64,000 nt of DNA from Mimachlamys varia (taxonomy: Eukaryota > Mollusca > Bivalvia > Pectinida > Pectinidae): NCBI GenBank assembly GCA_947623455.1, contig OX392534.1:41855426-41919425 (forward strand), written 5' to 3'. The notes under the pieces are model-generated. The model was given only the letters and a program-made list of their open reading frames with translations, was not told the origin of the DNA and did no database searches. Shown one piece after another: positions 59,901-64,000 of the stretch; the stretch's first letter is position 1, and every line of letters begins with the position of its first letter. The position numbers and the translations under genes are program-made.

Positions 59901-60111
59901 GCCGAATGCAGTGCTGTTCACATGTGGGCACCACTATACACGACGGAACTTCATGGATGAAGTGATGGTGAAGTTTAACAAGGAGCTGTCCCAGGGCCCG
60001 TCCAGTCTCCCAGGGAGTGCTTCTCTGTTGATGCAGTATTACTGCAGGCAGGGGTTACTTCCCCTGGCTTGTCCGAAGTGTGTTCTCAATACACTGCATA
60101 CAGCAATGTAG
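27422..60111 (+). CDS. Large RCC1-repeat protein with N-terminal propeller-like region and alpha-solenoid; claret/GLO-4-like candidate
   Basis: Thirty-one exons (coordinates in the four block entries) give 4,776 nt, 1,591 residues plus stop, with matching phases at all 30 junctions. Residues ~1-435 look like a WD/CNH-type beta-propeller; ~436-775 are helical repeats; ~775-1150 are seven RCC1 blades; ~1150-1591 are a linker, more helices and a Cys/His-rich end. No signal peptide or membrane segment is visible. Known: RCC1 propellers often act as guanine-nucleotide exchange factors or scaffolds, and propeller-solenoid-zinc proteins work in endolysosomal tethering. Drosophila Claret and C. elegans GLO-4 are large RCC1-like proteins acting with Rab32/38-type GTPases in pigment or gut granules. 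I infer a member of that group, but cannot confirm it without alignment. Nine of its splice junctions carry tandem duplications. Confidence 0.88.
28134..28361. mobile_element. MITE with ~80-bp terminal inverted repeats
   Basis: The left arm runs from TCACAGGACTGG through AAATAACCAGTTTCCTGACA. The right arm is its near-complement, ending CTCCTGTGA. The arms enclose a GC-rich centre (CTCGCGACGCGCAGCC). No ORF. It lies in intron 1 of the RCC1 gene. The target-site duplication is not clear. Confidence 0.85.
28370..28780 (-). pseudogene. decayed LINE reverse-transcriptase fragment
   Basis: The minus strand encodes, with frame breaks, CPFLGVIMYPQRKPKVQWTS, HIAKTVKKAHCSLALSF, then LVKSVLEYGCVEWDPYYQYN and ILERFQRNAAPF. 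This is the standard order downstream of the catalytic region in CR1/Jockey-like reverse transcriptases (LG..I...L.W..HI...KA...L, then S.LEY....W.P). It abuts the MITE at 28134-28361. Not functional. Confidence 0.8.
28785..29010 (+). mobile_element. tRNA-derived SINE remnant
   Basis: CCTTTAGCTCAGTGGTAGAT at about 28949-28968 is an A-box-like sequence, and GTGATCTTGGGTTATATCC is a weak B box. The preceding CTCCCTGTGGTCGTGGCAGG matches the family at 25960-26190. It lies just upstream of exon 2. Confidence 0.45.
31870..32095. repeat. two-copy tandem repeat with hairpin core, intron 5
   Basis: TTTGTATGGTATACTTGTAC followed by AACAAGTATGTATATAACRA occurs twice about 125 bp apart. ATACTTGT/ACAAGTAT forms a hairpin in each copy. 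Confidence 0.7.
32235..32316. mobile_element. short hairpin MITE family, copy 2
   Basis: Starts TATTCACCCCTGAAATTTCA and ends TACAGGGTTGAATGAGTTAA. The ends are inverted relatives of each other. Same family as 25285-25371. Confidence 0.65.
32419..32507. mobile_element. short hairpin MITE family, copy 3
   Basis: Starts AATTCATTCACCCTTGAAGA and ends AAGTTCATAGGTCAACGAGT. It is opposite in orientation to copy 2 and lies about 100 bp from it. Confidence 0.6.
32668..33101 (+). repeat. donor-spanning array from exon 6 (6 donors)
   Basis: The last ~57 nt of exon 6 (from GCTGTAGATGGGAGGAACCT through CACCTCTCCTTCAG) plus ~24 intron nt (GTAAAATACACCAAACATAT) are repeated with an ~80-bp period. Donors follow 32725, 32814, 32893, 32974, 33054 and 33100 (the last five approximate). 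The final copies are shortened. The real exon is the first copy, because only it is in phase with the exon upstream and with exon 7. Confidence 0.9.
33894..34148 (+). mobile_element. tRNA-derived SINE, near full length
   Basis: The tRNA-like head has A box GGTGCAGTGGATAGCGCAC-type and B box GGGTTCGACTCCCC. A body with GTGGGTTTTCTCCGGGTACT followed by CCGGTTTCCTCCCACA resembles the V-SINE core known from fish (DANA-like). The tail is AT-rich, with AAATAAATAAAG. A diverged reverse copy lies at 60990-61165. The core-domain assignment is from memory. Confidence 0.75.
35501..35592. repeat. three copies of a 30-bp repeat, intron 8
   Basis: GGTAGATAGAATATATAACC followed by CTCAGCTATA occurs three times head-to-tail just upstream of the exon 9 acceptor (35625). 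It is purely intronic. Confidence 0.85.
35867..37487 (+). repeat. 45-bp donor-spanning array from exon 9 (36 copies)
   Basis: Each unit is the last 40 nt of exon 9 (TCATCATCACAGGGTCGTCT, then GTGTACGAATGTAGACCCAG) plus GTAAG from the intron. The real exon ends at 35906 and the last copy ends at 37487. The distance of 1,581 bp equals 35 x 45 plus one 6-bp insertion near 36590, so length conservation is nearly perfect. In the true reading frame the first donor itself supplies a TAA, so use of any later donor would truncate the protein. Because 45 is a multiple of three, accidental long open frames cross it on both strands. Confidence 0.96.
37498..37787. mobile_element. short copy of the AGGTCATC...GATGAC element family
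   Basis: Starts AAGGTCATCAGACCCGAAGA and GTCAGGATGACCTATAGCC, and ends GAGATGACTATTAAGGCCCA with GGGTCTCTTGT. The same start, CGTCCGTAAAC and CTTCTTCTCA blocks, and end occur in the larger copy at 43696-45240. It sits directly at the 3' edge of the 45-bp array. Confidence 0.75.
37797..38022. repeat. six copies of a 37-bp hairpin-bearing repeat, intron 9
   Basis: Each unit contains ATGTGGCT...AGCCACAT, a perfect 8-bp inverted repeat, followed by CTGTTTTCATC. The copies are nearly identical. It is purely intronic, between the short transposon and exon 10. Confidence 0.9.
38431..42855 (+). CDS. RCC1-repeat gene exons 10-16: alpha-solenoid region
   Basis: Exons: 38431-38608, 39229-39434, 39656-39752, 40521-40647, 41050-41254, 41969-42026, 42712-42855. 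Helical repeat-like text: LYEVSAEHVLKSKDYSQAIR, LYKLSKCSHARRVANFAQYG, LLSENGLICILLELAK, ARGLVMEALDLLAKNGY. This is similar in feel to the clathrin-heavy-chain or Vps-type solenoids that follow propellers. Exon 15 (58 nt) is a Ser-rich linker (TASVSSLNSQCSDGE). Exons 10 and 13 (donor side) and 11 (acceptor side) carry junction duplications. Confidence 0.85.
38577..38650 (+). repeat. 42-bp donor-spanning duplication at exon 10 (2 copies)
   Basis: CACAGGCCATCAGACTCTAC through CTCTCAAAG plus the intron start GTAGTATTTA is duplicated once. Donors follow 38608 and 38650. The extra 42 nt is open and in phase, adding VVFTQAIRLYKLSK if the second donor is used. Confidence 0.9.
38670..39045. mobile_element. 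TA-flanked MITE, intron 10
   Basis: Perfect terminal inverted repeats CCCCCTGCA/TGCAGGGGG, flanked by TA on both sides (38668-38669 and 39046-39047), as expected of Tc1/mariner-type insertions. ~376 bp, no transposase frame. It begins about 20 bp after the second exon 10 donor. Confidence 0.75.
39126..39239 (+). repeat. acceptor-spanning duplication at exon 11
   Basis: ACGACTATAAT...CTCCAG|TGTTCCCATG and GTGACTATAAC...CTGCAG|TGTTCCCATG lie 53 bp apart, so the polypyrimidine tract, AG and first 10 exon nt are duplicated. Acceptors end at 39175 and 39228. Use of the upstream one meets a TGA within ~14 codons; only the downstream one preserves the protein. Confidence 0.7.
39798..39945. repeat. 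two-copy ~70-bp repeat, intron 12
   Basis: GTTTCCTCTAAACCTGACAC with CTTAGACATTTTGACAGA and AGATGTCTGG recurs about 70 bp later with a few changes. Confidence 0.75.
39962..40480. other. rest of intron 12, nothing firmly recognised
   Basis: Anonymous intronic sequence. The words CAAACGGTATCGGGCGAA and CAAACCATATCTGGGGCCAG suggest a dispersed element, but no termini were found. Confidence 0.35.
40616..40977 (+). repeat. donor-spanning array from exon 13 (8 copies)
   Basis: The exon tail (CCACCTTGTTCAGGCAGCCA, then CAG) plus the intron start GTAGGTAACCATAGTGACA is repeated with a ~47-bp period. The first donor (after 40647) gives the correct phase 1 to exon 14. Later copies are diverged and of unequal length, so this array looks older than those at exons 9 and 20. 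Confidence 0.9.
43370..54049 (+). CDS. RCC1-repeat gene exons 17-24: seven-blade RCC1 propeller
   Basis: Exons: 43370-43503, 46799-46934, 47539-47693, 48189-48339, 51479-51613, 51971-52150, 53488-53595, 53921-54049. Seven blade signatures in order: LYTWGRTSHGRLGHGD, VFAWGSSQYGQVGIG, VYSWGWGVHGQLSHG, VYSFGCGFFGQLGLE, VFSWGCHPYN, VYTWGRNMDGQIGNN, VWGWGKNDMGQ. Several are preceded by the family's CGxxH motif (ACGGEHTLAL, CGGYCHSLAL, VCGSSHSALV). The blade boundary GR/LGHGD is rebuilt by the split Arg codon between exons 17 and 18. Exon 18 is drawn with the last of 14 acceptors, and exon 20 with the first of 31 donors. Confidence 0.92.
43696..45240. mobile_element. large non-autonomous element with 11-bp TIR and internal ~310-bp repeats, intron 17
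   Basis: Begins AGGTCATCTGACCCGAAGGG and ends GTCAGATGACCGTTGAGGCC plus CCTGGGCCTCTTG. GGTCATCTGAC (43697-43707) is repeated inverted at 45208-45218. Inside, a ~310-bp segment (with GACCTTGACCTACTTTCAAG and GATATTTGGCCAGTAGG) is repeated about three times. No transposase frame. Bounded on the right by the acceptor array of exon 18. Confidence 0.75.
45240..46866 (+). repeat. acceptor-spanning array at exon 18 (14 copies)
   Basis: Each unit is ~46 nt of intron end (TTATATTATATTTATCCTGA, then TGTGTTACAG) plus ~68 nt of exon start (ACTGGGCCATGGAGACCTGG onward). Exon-like starts are at 45279, 45393, 45523, 45646, 45760, 45878, 45996, 46110, 46223, 46336, 46453, 46571, 46685 and 46799 (several approximate). 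The last is the true exon, since only it continues into CTGCAGGTCCGTG. The last three starts are exactly 114 bp apart, and the sequence between is open in the exon frame. A poly-C run near 45431-45446 varies between copies. Confidence 0.95.
46940..47240. repeat. AT-rich degenerate repeat at the start of intron 18
   Basis: Irregular copies of ATATACCAAAAATATA and CATATACCA every ~17-25 bp. It is intronic only. Short minus-strand Tyr/Ile/Phe-rich frames are by-products. Confidence 0.8.
47241..48180. other. introns 18-19 around exon 19, nothing further recognised
   Basis: Apart from exon 19 (47539-47693), no array, inverted repeat or transposon motif was noticed. Confidence 0.5.
48262..50919 (+). 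repeat. 86-bp donor-spanning array from exon 20 (31 copies)
   Basis: Each unit holds ~78 nt of the exon tail (CACGTACAGGCACTGTCAGA through CTCTCCTCACAG) plus GTAAGTAT from the intron. The first donor follows 48339 and the last follows 50919: the distance is 2,580 bp, exactly 30 x 86, so there is no net indel in 30 duplicated units. Almost all units keep GTAAGT (one has GTGAGT). Because 86 is not a multiple of three, later donors would shift the frame. The CpG in CACGTACAG is changed to CATG or CACA in most copies, suggesting methylation-linked decay. Confidence 0.97.
50985..51290. mobile_element. dispersed repeat fragment, intron 20
   Basis: CTGTCTGTCCGTCCGTCC followed by ACTGAAGTTTGTTAGCACTC and GGATTTTCATCAAACTGC, the last two recurring at about 51205-51245. 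The pattern looks like a truncated dispersed element; no ends were identified. Confidence 0.45.
51320..51460. repeat. two interleaved inverted repeats, intron 20
   Basis: The order is A-B-A'-B'. A is AACCACCAAAGATATGTAAG (about 51324) and A' its complement near 51408-51427. B is TTTATAGCAAACGAAGTATA (about 51358) and B' its complement near 51436-51457. It lies 20-150 bp upstream of the exon 21 acceptor (51478). Confidence 0.75.
52377..52678. mobile_element. MITE with GAGGTCAATAT ends and a 21-bp internal hairpin, intron 22
   Basis: GGAGGTCAATAT at the left is mirrored by ATATTGACCTCACC at the right. Inside, a perfect 21-bp inverted repeat lies at 52585-52605 and 52651-52671 (core GGTGTTATACCGACC). 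No ORF. Confidence 0.65.
52720..53420. repeat. degenerate ~60-bp repeat in intron 22
   Basis: Recurrent CAGGTATAACTTATA, TTTGTAAAGACACATCC and TATTTAGACAGGTA words every ~50-70 bp, heavily diverged. They contain AGGTA words but do not match the end of exon 22, so a splice-site origin is not shown. Confidence 0.55.
54050..54484 (+). repeat. 34-bp donor-spanning array from exon 24 (about 13 donors)
   Basis: The exon tail CATGGGACAG plus ~24 intron nt (GTAACTATCATCACAGAAGT then AGGT) is repeated; two units carry a 12-bp insertion (ACATTTTGTAGG). The real exon ends at 54049, where phase 0 is kept into exon 25. This is the array with the smallest exon share. Confidence 0.92.
54485..55003. other. 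rest of intron 24, nothing firmly recognised
   Basis: Contains a small two-copy repeat (TGTCGTCGAGGT with TTGTTTATAGGCTTCTGCC) near 54710-54785 and otherwise anonymous sequence before the exon 25 acceptor at 55003. Confidence 0.4.
55004..60111 (+). CDS. RCC1-repeat gene exons 25-31: linker, helices and Cys/His-rich C-terminus
   Basis: Exons: 55004-55219, 55433-55537, 55794-55901, 57786-57883, 58345-58411, 59010-59116, 59487-60111 (TAG). Exon 25 is a Ser/Thr/Arg-rich, probably disordered linker. Exons 26-30 look helical (HLSELCNCMKILRQCVNVED, ALAYHLKALTSYSAVFG). The last ~65 residues hold FTCGHHYTRRNF, YYCRQGLL and LACPKC. This CxH...C...CPxC spacing resembles the second half of a RING or treble-clef zinc site of endolysosomal tethering proteins. 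The exon 30/31 Trp codon (TG|G) fixes the acceptor at 59487, which also explains why reading does not start at the ATG at 59521. Confidence 0.88.
55902..56639 (+). repeat. 45-bp donor-spanning array from exon 27, left half (16 added copies)
   Basis: Unit: exon tail (TCTGTCTCTACCAAAACAAC, then TTTGCACAG or TACGCACAG) plus GTAAGTTTTATA-type intron start. The first donor follows 55901. Reading through is open and in phase for several units, each adding VSFISVCLYQNNYAQ, until a TAG formed by GCATAG near 56081. Most left-half units carry TATCTGTC and CTTTGCACAG variants. Confidence 0.95.
56640..57133 (+). mobile_element. 5'-truncated LINE fragment inserted in the exon 27 array
   Basis: An open stretch reads RLSAHKLNIESGRYVGID, RFCTLCNLNDIEDEFRFVLV, CPKYSDLRQKYLKCYYRN and ends CRSQA plus TGA. 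This is the C-terminal Cys-rich tail seen in I/Jockey-type LINEs. A ~190-nt 3' UTR ends in AATAAAGAACTTGATCTTGA and a CTTGAAC repeat tail. It interrupts a repeat unit; TCTGTC on both sides (56634-56639 and 57134-57139) may be the target-site duplication. The frame is nearly intact, so the insertion is fairly young. Confidence 0.85.
57134..57716 (+). repeat. 45-bp donor-spanning array from exon 27, right half (13 copies)
   Basis: The same 45-bp unit as 55902-56639, but almost all copies carry TATATGTCTGTC and CTACGCACAG. These match the real exon better (CCTATGTCTGTCTC and CTACGCACAG) than the left-half copies do. The intron continues to the acceptor of exon 28 at 57785. Confidence 0.95.
57893..58146. 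mobile_element. pogo/mariner-type MITE with internal duplications, intron 28
   Basis: Starts ACAGTCCAACCTTGATATCT and has TTTCGTCGGTCCCATCAAAC. ACTTCATCCCA...TTAACAC and GATAACTCAAAGATTTCTCA blocks are each duplicated. Ends GCGTGGTTCAAATGTA. Related to 24566-24755. Confidence 0.5.
58412..59009. other. intron 29, nothing firmly recognised
   Basis: AT-rich intron between exons 29 and 30. GTGCTCAATCATTGATTCTG and its partial complement TTGAGCAATGAGAATGG near 58860 hint at an inverted element, not defined further. Confidence 0.4.
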
Positions 60112-60392
60112 ACTTCAGTCCAGGGGTCTGATTATGTTCGTTGTTAGGGATGGATTTTATTAAGTGAATTTTAGCAGCATTTCACTATTTACATTATCTA
60201 CGGCATTACTAGTTATTTTGTCAGTGTACAGAAGTACTAAACTTTACGTAAATGCCACTAGTGAAAAATGAACAGTGGCATCAAAATAATGTGAGATAGT
60301 TATGGACTTATGTTTGGCCCATAAAACTAGCTACCGGTAATAATACCTGTCAGACTGTTTTTCACTGAACAAAAATATTGATGTAGTTGATG

Positions 60393-60398
60393 AATAAA
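60393..60398 (+). terminator. candidate polyadenylation signal of the RCC1-repeat gene
   Basis: The first AATAAA after the stop, about 280 nt downstream, is a usual distance. Not verified by transcript data. Confidence 0.5.
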
Positions 60399-60989
60399 GG
60401 TGGCTATTATTAAGGCATTATCAAGGTAAACCTATGAAATCTGAATATGAAAATAGACCCTTGCCATCTTTACCACACAAATCAACCATGTGCCACAGTT
60501 ACCTACAAACTGTCCCAATGAGGTTTGGCAGGATATCAAAATGAAGGGAGATTACTTTAATGTGTATCATGTTTCAGGTTTTAAATGCACTATAAACAGA
60601 ATTACTAGTCAGTAATGCTTAAAAATACTGATAATCAAAGGGTAACGATTTGAAGGAAACTGGTGGTAAATTTAAACATGATTTATTTTAAATGGTAAAG
60701 TGATCTATGAAATGATGAGAAGCAATTTAGATGAAATTGTATCATGATTCTGTTTTGTTATGTTTGTGAGGCACTGATTGCTGTTGGGAATTTTCAGATT
60801 TTTTTTCAAGGTTTCTATGATTGTAAAAATATCACAATGTTCAATGTAACCTTGGTGCTGACTCAGTAGTTGTGAATTGTGTAACAATTGTTCCCCAAAG
60901 AATTGGTTATCCTGCATTTTAGCTAGATTTATCTAGATTCCCATACGGATATATATTGAGTAATGATCAATAATTATGTTCATCAAAAT

Positions 60990-61165
60990 CTCTGTAAACT
61001 TTATTTGTTTTACAGTAATTATGAAACAACTTAATCTTGTTGGCCCTAATGTTGGTATGCATAGAGTTTTAAAACCAGAATACTCAGAGAATACTAAATG
61101 TAGTTTGACAGGTAACCTCATACCTTTTCACATCCCATCAGGGAATAAAACCCCAGCCACCAATT
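60990..61165 (-). mobile_element. diverged reverse copy of the SINE at 33894-34148
   Basis: In plus-strand order, AAACTTTATTTGTTTTACAG, AATTATGAAACAACTTA, TTGTTGGCCCTAAT, AGGTAACCTCATACCTTTTC and ACATCCCATCAGGGA match the complement of the intron 7 SINE from tail to head. The core region is decayed. Confidence 0.7.
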
Positions 61166-61805
61166 AGTGAAACGCTAGTGTGATCTATTGTGGCATAGAA
61201 CCTCCTCCTTTATAAATGTGTGTCTATCATGAGTTGTAAAGTTTCTCCAAGAAAGATGCTCTGAGTGTTACGATATTATTTAAGGTCTGTTCCAGAATTA
61301 ACTGTGTTGGAGAGGTGGTACAGAGACCCCACCACCAAATAAATAATCAAAAGAAATGGTAAGCAGGTCTGGTTTCCACCCCACCACTTGTGATATATTA
61401 ATACAGGTGCCTCCCAACTCCTCCATACGATTAATTATGGAATAACGGTAAGAGGAATTAGAGTTTGCCCGCCGACTGGTCTGGGTGTTAGGGGGATAGA
61501 CTAGCAATCTGTGATAACAACTAATGAGAATTATTTTAAAAGGATTTACCAAAGGTGTTTGGAAATCTGTGAAATCAACTTATGAGAATGAGTCAAATAT
61601 GACAATCCTCATGAGTTGGGGGATCTGTTTTCTCCCTGTAGCATTTACCATTTGTATAAATCAATGAATTAAAAAAAATGTATTTTCCAGCTCAAAAAAG
61701 ACACCATTATTGTCTCAATTGTATATATTAAATATATGAATTCACAAAGACTGTTAACAAATTAAAACGCTCCCAATGTTCATGTGTTACCAAGATGTAC
61801 CAATC

Positions 61806-61905
61806 ATGTGTAATTCATTCCCCCCTGAAATTTCATAATGAACTATAGCTTCTTTTGGATGGGAAGAGTTCAAATGTGTCTTCAGAGGTGAATTAGCTAA
61901 TATTG
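61806..61905. mobile_element. short hairpin MITE family, copy 4
   Basis: Starts TAATTCATTCCCCCCTGAAA and ends CTTCAGAGGTGAATTAGC, with the same inner AGAGTTCAAATGTGTCTTCA as the other copies. Confidence 0.65.
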
Positions 61906-62941
61906 AATTGCCTCCTAGTGCTTATGGGAAAATAACATTACTGGTTGAACAAAGTACATGTATACTAGATAGTATAGGGAAAATTCCTCCAGGTTGATAA
62001 ATCTTATTACATTTATTAACTTAGCCCATATCAGCTCTACCTTTCCAATAACTTCTAGCTTCAAACTTTTGTAATGCTAATATACATTCCTAGCTTATTC
62101 TGTATACCATTCTTCATTGAGATTCCTAGTTGATGCTTACTTGTACATTACCAATTATAGTCAATTCTTACTGAAAATATCCAAAAGGATGCCCGGTATG
62201 TTATATCTTTAATGCAATTTTACAAACTTTCCATAACCCTGCCTTATTTTTTGAAAGACTGCAATGTTTTCGTGATTTTTTCTTTTAAAATTAATGTTTA
62301 TTGCCACTTTGTGGTGTTCTGTGTTCCATTTTCATTGTTTTTTAAAATGAAGAGGATATGTAATACTTGCAATAATTAGTTCCTCTTTGGTGCTTTAATT
62401 CTGTCTGCAATCATTGGGAGAAAAGCTGTTTTCTGTATCGCGATACTTACCCTGGTAGGTGTATAGCTCAGTAAGAAATCTTATCGGCGGGGGGATGATG
62501 GACATTTTTGCAAGACATTGTCTTGTGCTGAGTATGTTCCTTCTGTTTGTGTATGGCCATGTGGTGCATTTTTTCAGATAGGTGCTTTTTTCACTGATTT
62601 TCTAGTGGTCATCCTAATTGAGGTATAATGTCTTCCATCAGCAAATTATTAGAAAAATGATAATTTTGTAAAATTAATTATATTTTTCCTTTTATAAATT
62701 TGAAATCAATGTCTATGATTATGATCAAGTGTTGCATCTAGTGACTAACTTGTTTAAATTGATTTAAAAACCAAAACTTTTACATGATGTCCTGTCAAAA
62801 TCAGATTACATGTACTTTGATGATCAAGGAATGTTGGCTTTTATCTCTTTTGTTGGTGATATAAGGGGCTTGTTCATTTATGCCAAAGAACTAGTATGCT
62901 CCATTTTTAATGTAACATTTTAGTATAAATACCTACAAACC

Positions 62942-63775
62942 TACAGGCATTGTCAACCTACTGGTGTTGTACAGGCATTTTCAACCTACAGGTGTTGTGC
63001 AGGCATTGTCAACCTACAGGTGTTGTACAGTCGTTGACAACCTACAGGTGTCGTACAGGTATTGTCTACCTACAGGTGTTGTACAGGCATTGTCAACCTA
63101 CAGGTGTTGTACAGCCATTGTCAACCTACAGGTGTTGTACAGGTATTGTCTACCTACAGGTGTTGTACAGGCATTGTCAACATACATGTGTTGTACAGCC
63201 GTTGTCAACCTGCAGGTGTTGTACAGGCATTGTCAACCTACAGGTGTTGTACAGGCATTGTCAACCTACAGGTGTTGTACAGGCATTGTCAACCTACAGG
63301 TGTTGTACAGGCATTGTCTACCTACAGGTGTTGTCAACCTACAGGTGTTGTAAAGGCATTGTCAACCTACAGGTGTTGTACAGGAATTTTCAACCTACAG
63401 GTGTTGTACAGACATTGTCAACCTACAGGTGTTGTACAGTCGCTGACAACCTACAGGTGTTGTACAGGCATTGTCAACCTACAGGTGTTGTACAGCCATT
63501 GTCAACCTACAGGTGTTGTACAGGTATTGTCTACCTGCAGATGTTGTACAGGCATTGTCAACCTACAGGTGTTGTACAGTCGTTGTCAACCTACAGGTGT
63601 TGTACAGGCATTGTCTACCTACAGGTGTTGTACAGGCATTGTCAACCTACAGGTGTTGCACAGGCATTGTCAACCTACAGGTGTTGCACAGGCATTGTCA
63701 ACCTGCAGGTGTTGTACAGGCATTGTCAACCTTCAGGTGTTGTACAGGCATTGTCAACCTTCAGGTGTTGTACAG
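62942..63775. repeat. 28-bp minisatellite downstream of the RCC1-repeat gene (about 30 copies)
   Basis: The unit contains AACCTACAGGTGTTGTACAG and GCATTGTC. Variants AGTCGTTG, GCCATTG and TATTGTCTACC recur in order, which implies block duplication. It includes CTACAGGTGTTG, an AG|GT word, but no exon end in this window matches it. The three plus-strand open frames of 110-277 codons are repeat by-products (28 x 3 = 84 nt). Confidence 0.92.
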
Positions 63776-64000
63776 GCGCCTGAATGCAGCATCAGATTAC
63801 TAGGTCCAACCTTATTGCATTAACAAACAATTCTTCTCCAACCTGATGTGGAGCAGTACAATAAATGAAGCAGCCCTGAATTTGTGTCACATATTTTCTA
63901 CGATTCTGGCTCTATATTTAATAGGAGATGCCAGTACATCGTAGCGTACAAGTGATGTTAAGTGTTATGTTTATAGAGTTTATTGATGTTTTGTTATTTT
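63776..64000. other. window end, nothing recognised
   Basis: No gene, repeat or transposon motif was recognised in these 225 bp. Confidence 0.4.

Larger units (their letters stand above)
60112..62941. other. 3' UTR and intergenic sequence, no gene recognised
   Basis: AT-rich sequence with a SINE copy and a hairpin MITE listed separately. The open frames here are short and composition-driven. Confidence 0.55.

Noticed and set aside
59521..60111. Separate 196-codon single-exon gene
   Set aside because: The frame continues upstream to an acceptor at 59486 whose phase fits exon 30 (TG|G, Trp). It is the last exon of the RCC1-repeat gene.
62950..63823. Overlapping 110-277-codon frames rich in Cys/Gln/Tyr
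   Set aside because: All plus-strand frames are open because 28-bp units cycle through frames. Not protein-like.

Overview
The window is animal nuclear DNA. Genes are split into many short exons with GT-AG introns, and tRNA-derived SINEs, LINE remnants, MITE-like hairpins and minisatellites are abundant. Gene content and repeat style fit a lophotrochozoan, most likely a bivalve mollusc; the species cannot be told from the sequence alone.

Four genes are supported. (1) 258-1168 (+): the last two coding exons of a NOL9-like polynucleotide 5'-hydroxyl kinase. (2) 5779-15313 (-): a complete seven-exon AMT gene (mitochondrial aminomethyltransferase, T-protein of the glycine cleavage system; 410 codons plus stop), convergent with NOL9. 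(3) 15904-22944 (+): a complete eleven-exon ING3 gene (428 codons plus stop; PHD reader of the TIP60/NuA4 acetyltransferase complex), divergent from AMT across a 590-bp shared promoter region. (4) 27422-60111 (+): a complete 31-exon gene for a 1,591-residue protein with an N-terminal propeller-like region, an alpha-solenoid, a seven-blade RCC1 propeller and a Cys/His-rich C-terminus. It is possibly related to the invertebrate claret/GLO-4 putative GEFs of lysosome-related organelles. Exon phases were checked by hand and agree at every junction of all three complete genes.

The most unusual property is a recurring structure. At least eleven tandem duplications or arrays sit exactly across exon/intron junctions, not merely inside introns. 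Nine are in the RCC1 gene (exons 6, 9, 10, 11, 13, 18, 20, 24, 27), one is in AMT (exon 4) and one in ING3 (exon 8). In nine cases each unit is an exon tail of 10-78 nt plus about 5-30 nt of intron, so each copy carries an intact splice donor. In two cases (exons 11 and 18) the acceptor is duplicated instead. Copy numbers run from 2 to 36. The largest is 31 copies of exactly 86 bp with no net length change. Some arrays would extend the protein in frame if a secondary site were used (exons 10, 18, 27 and an ING3 microexon). A LINE fragment splits one array into two differently homogenised halves.

Other content: a 379-bp element in ING3 intron 1 with paired 128/129-bp repeats that look like LTRs, each carrying a tRNA-like sequence, with PBS-like and PPT-like sequences between them; two opposite-orientation copies of a tRNA-SINE; three decayed LINE fragments; several MITE-like inverted repeats; a 20-bp satellite of about 90 units in an AMT intron; and a 28-bp array downstream of the RCC1 gene. 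No rRNA, functional tRNA or CRISPR array was found.
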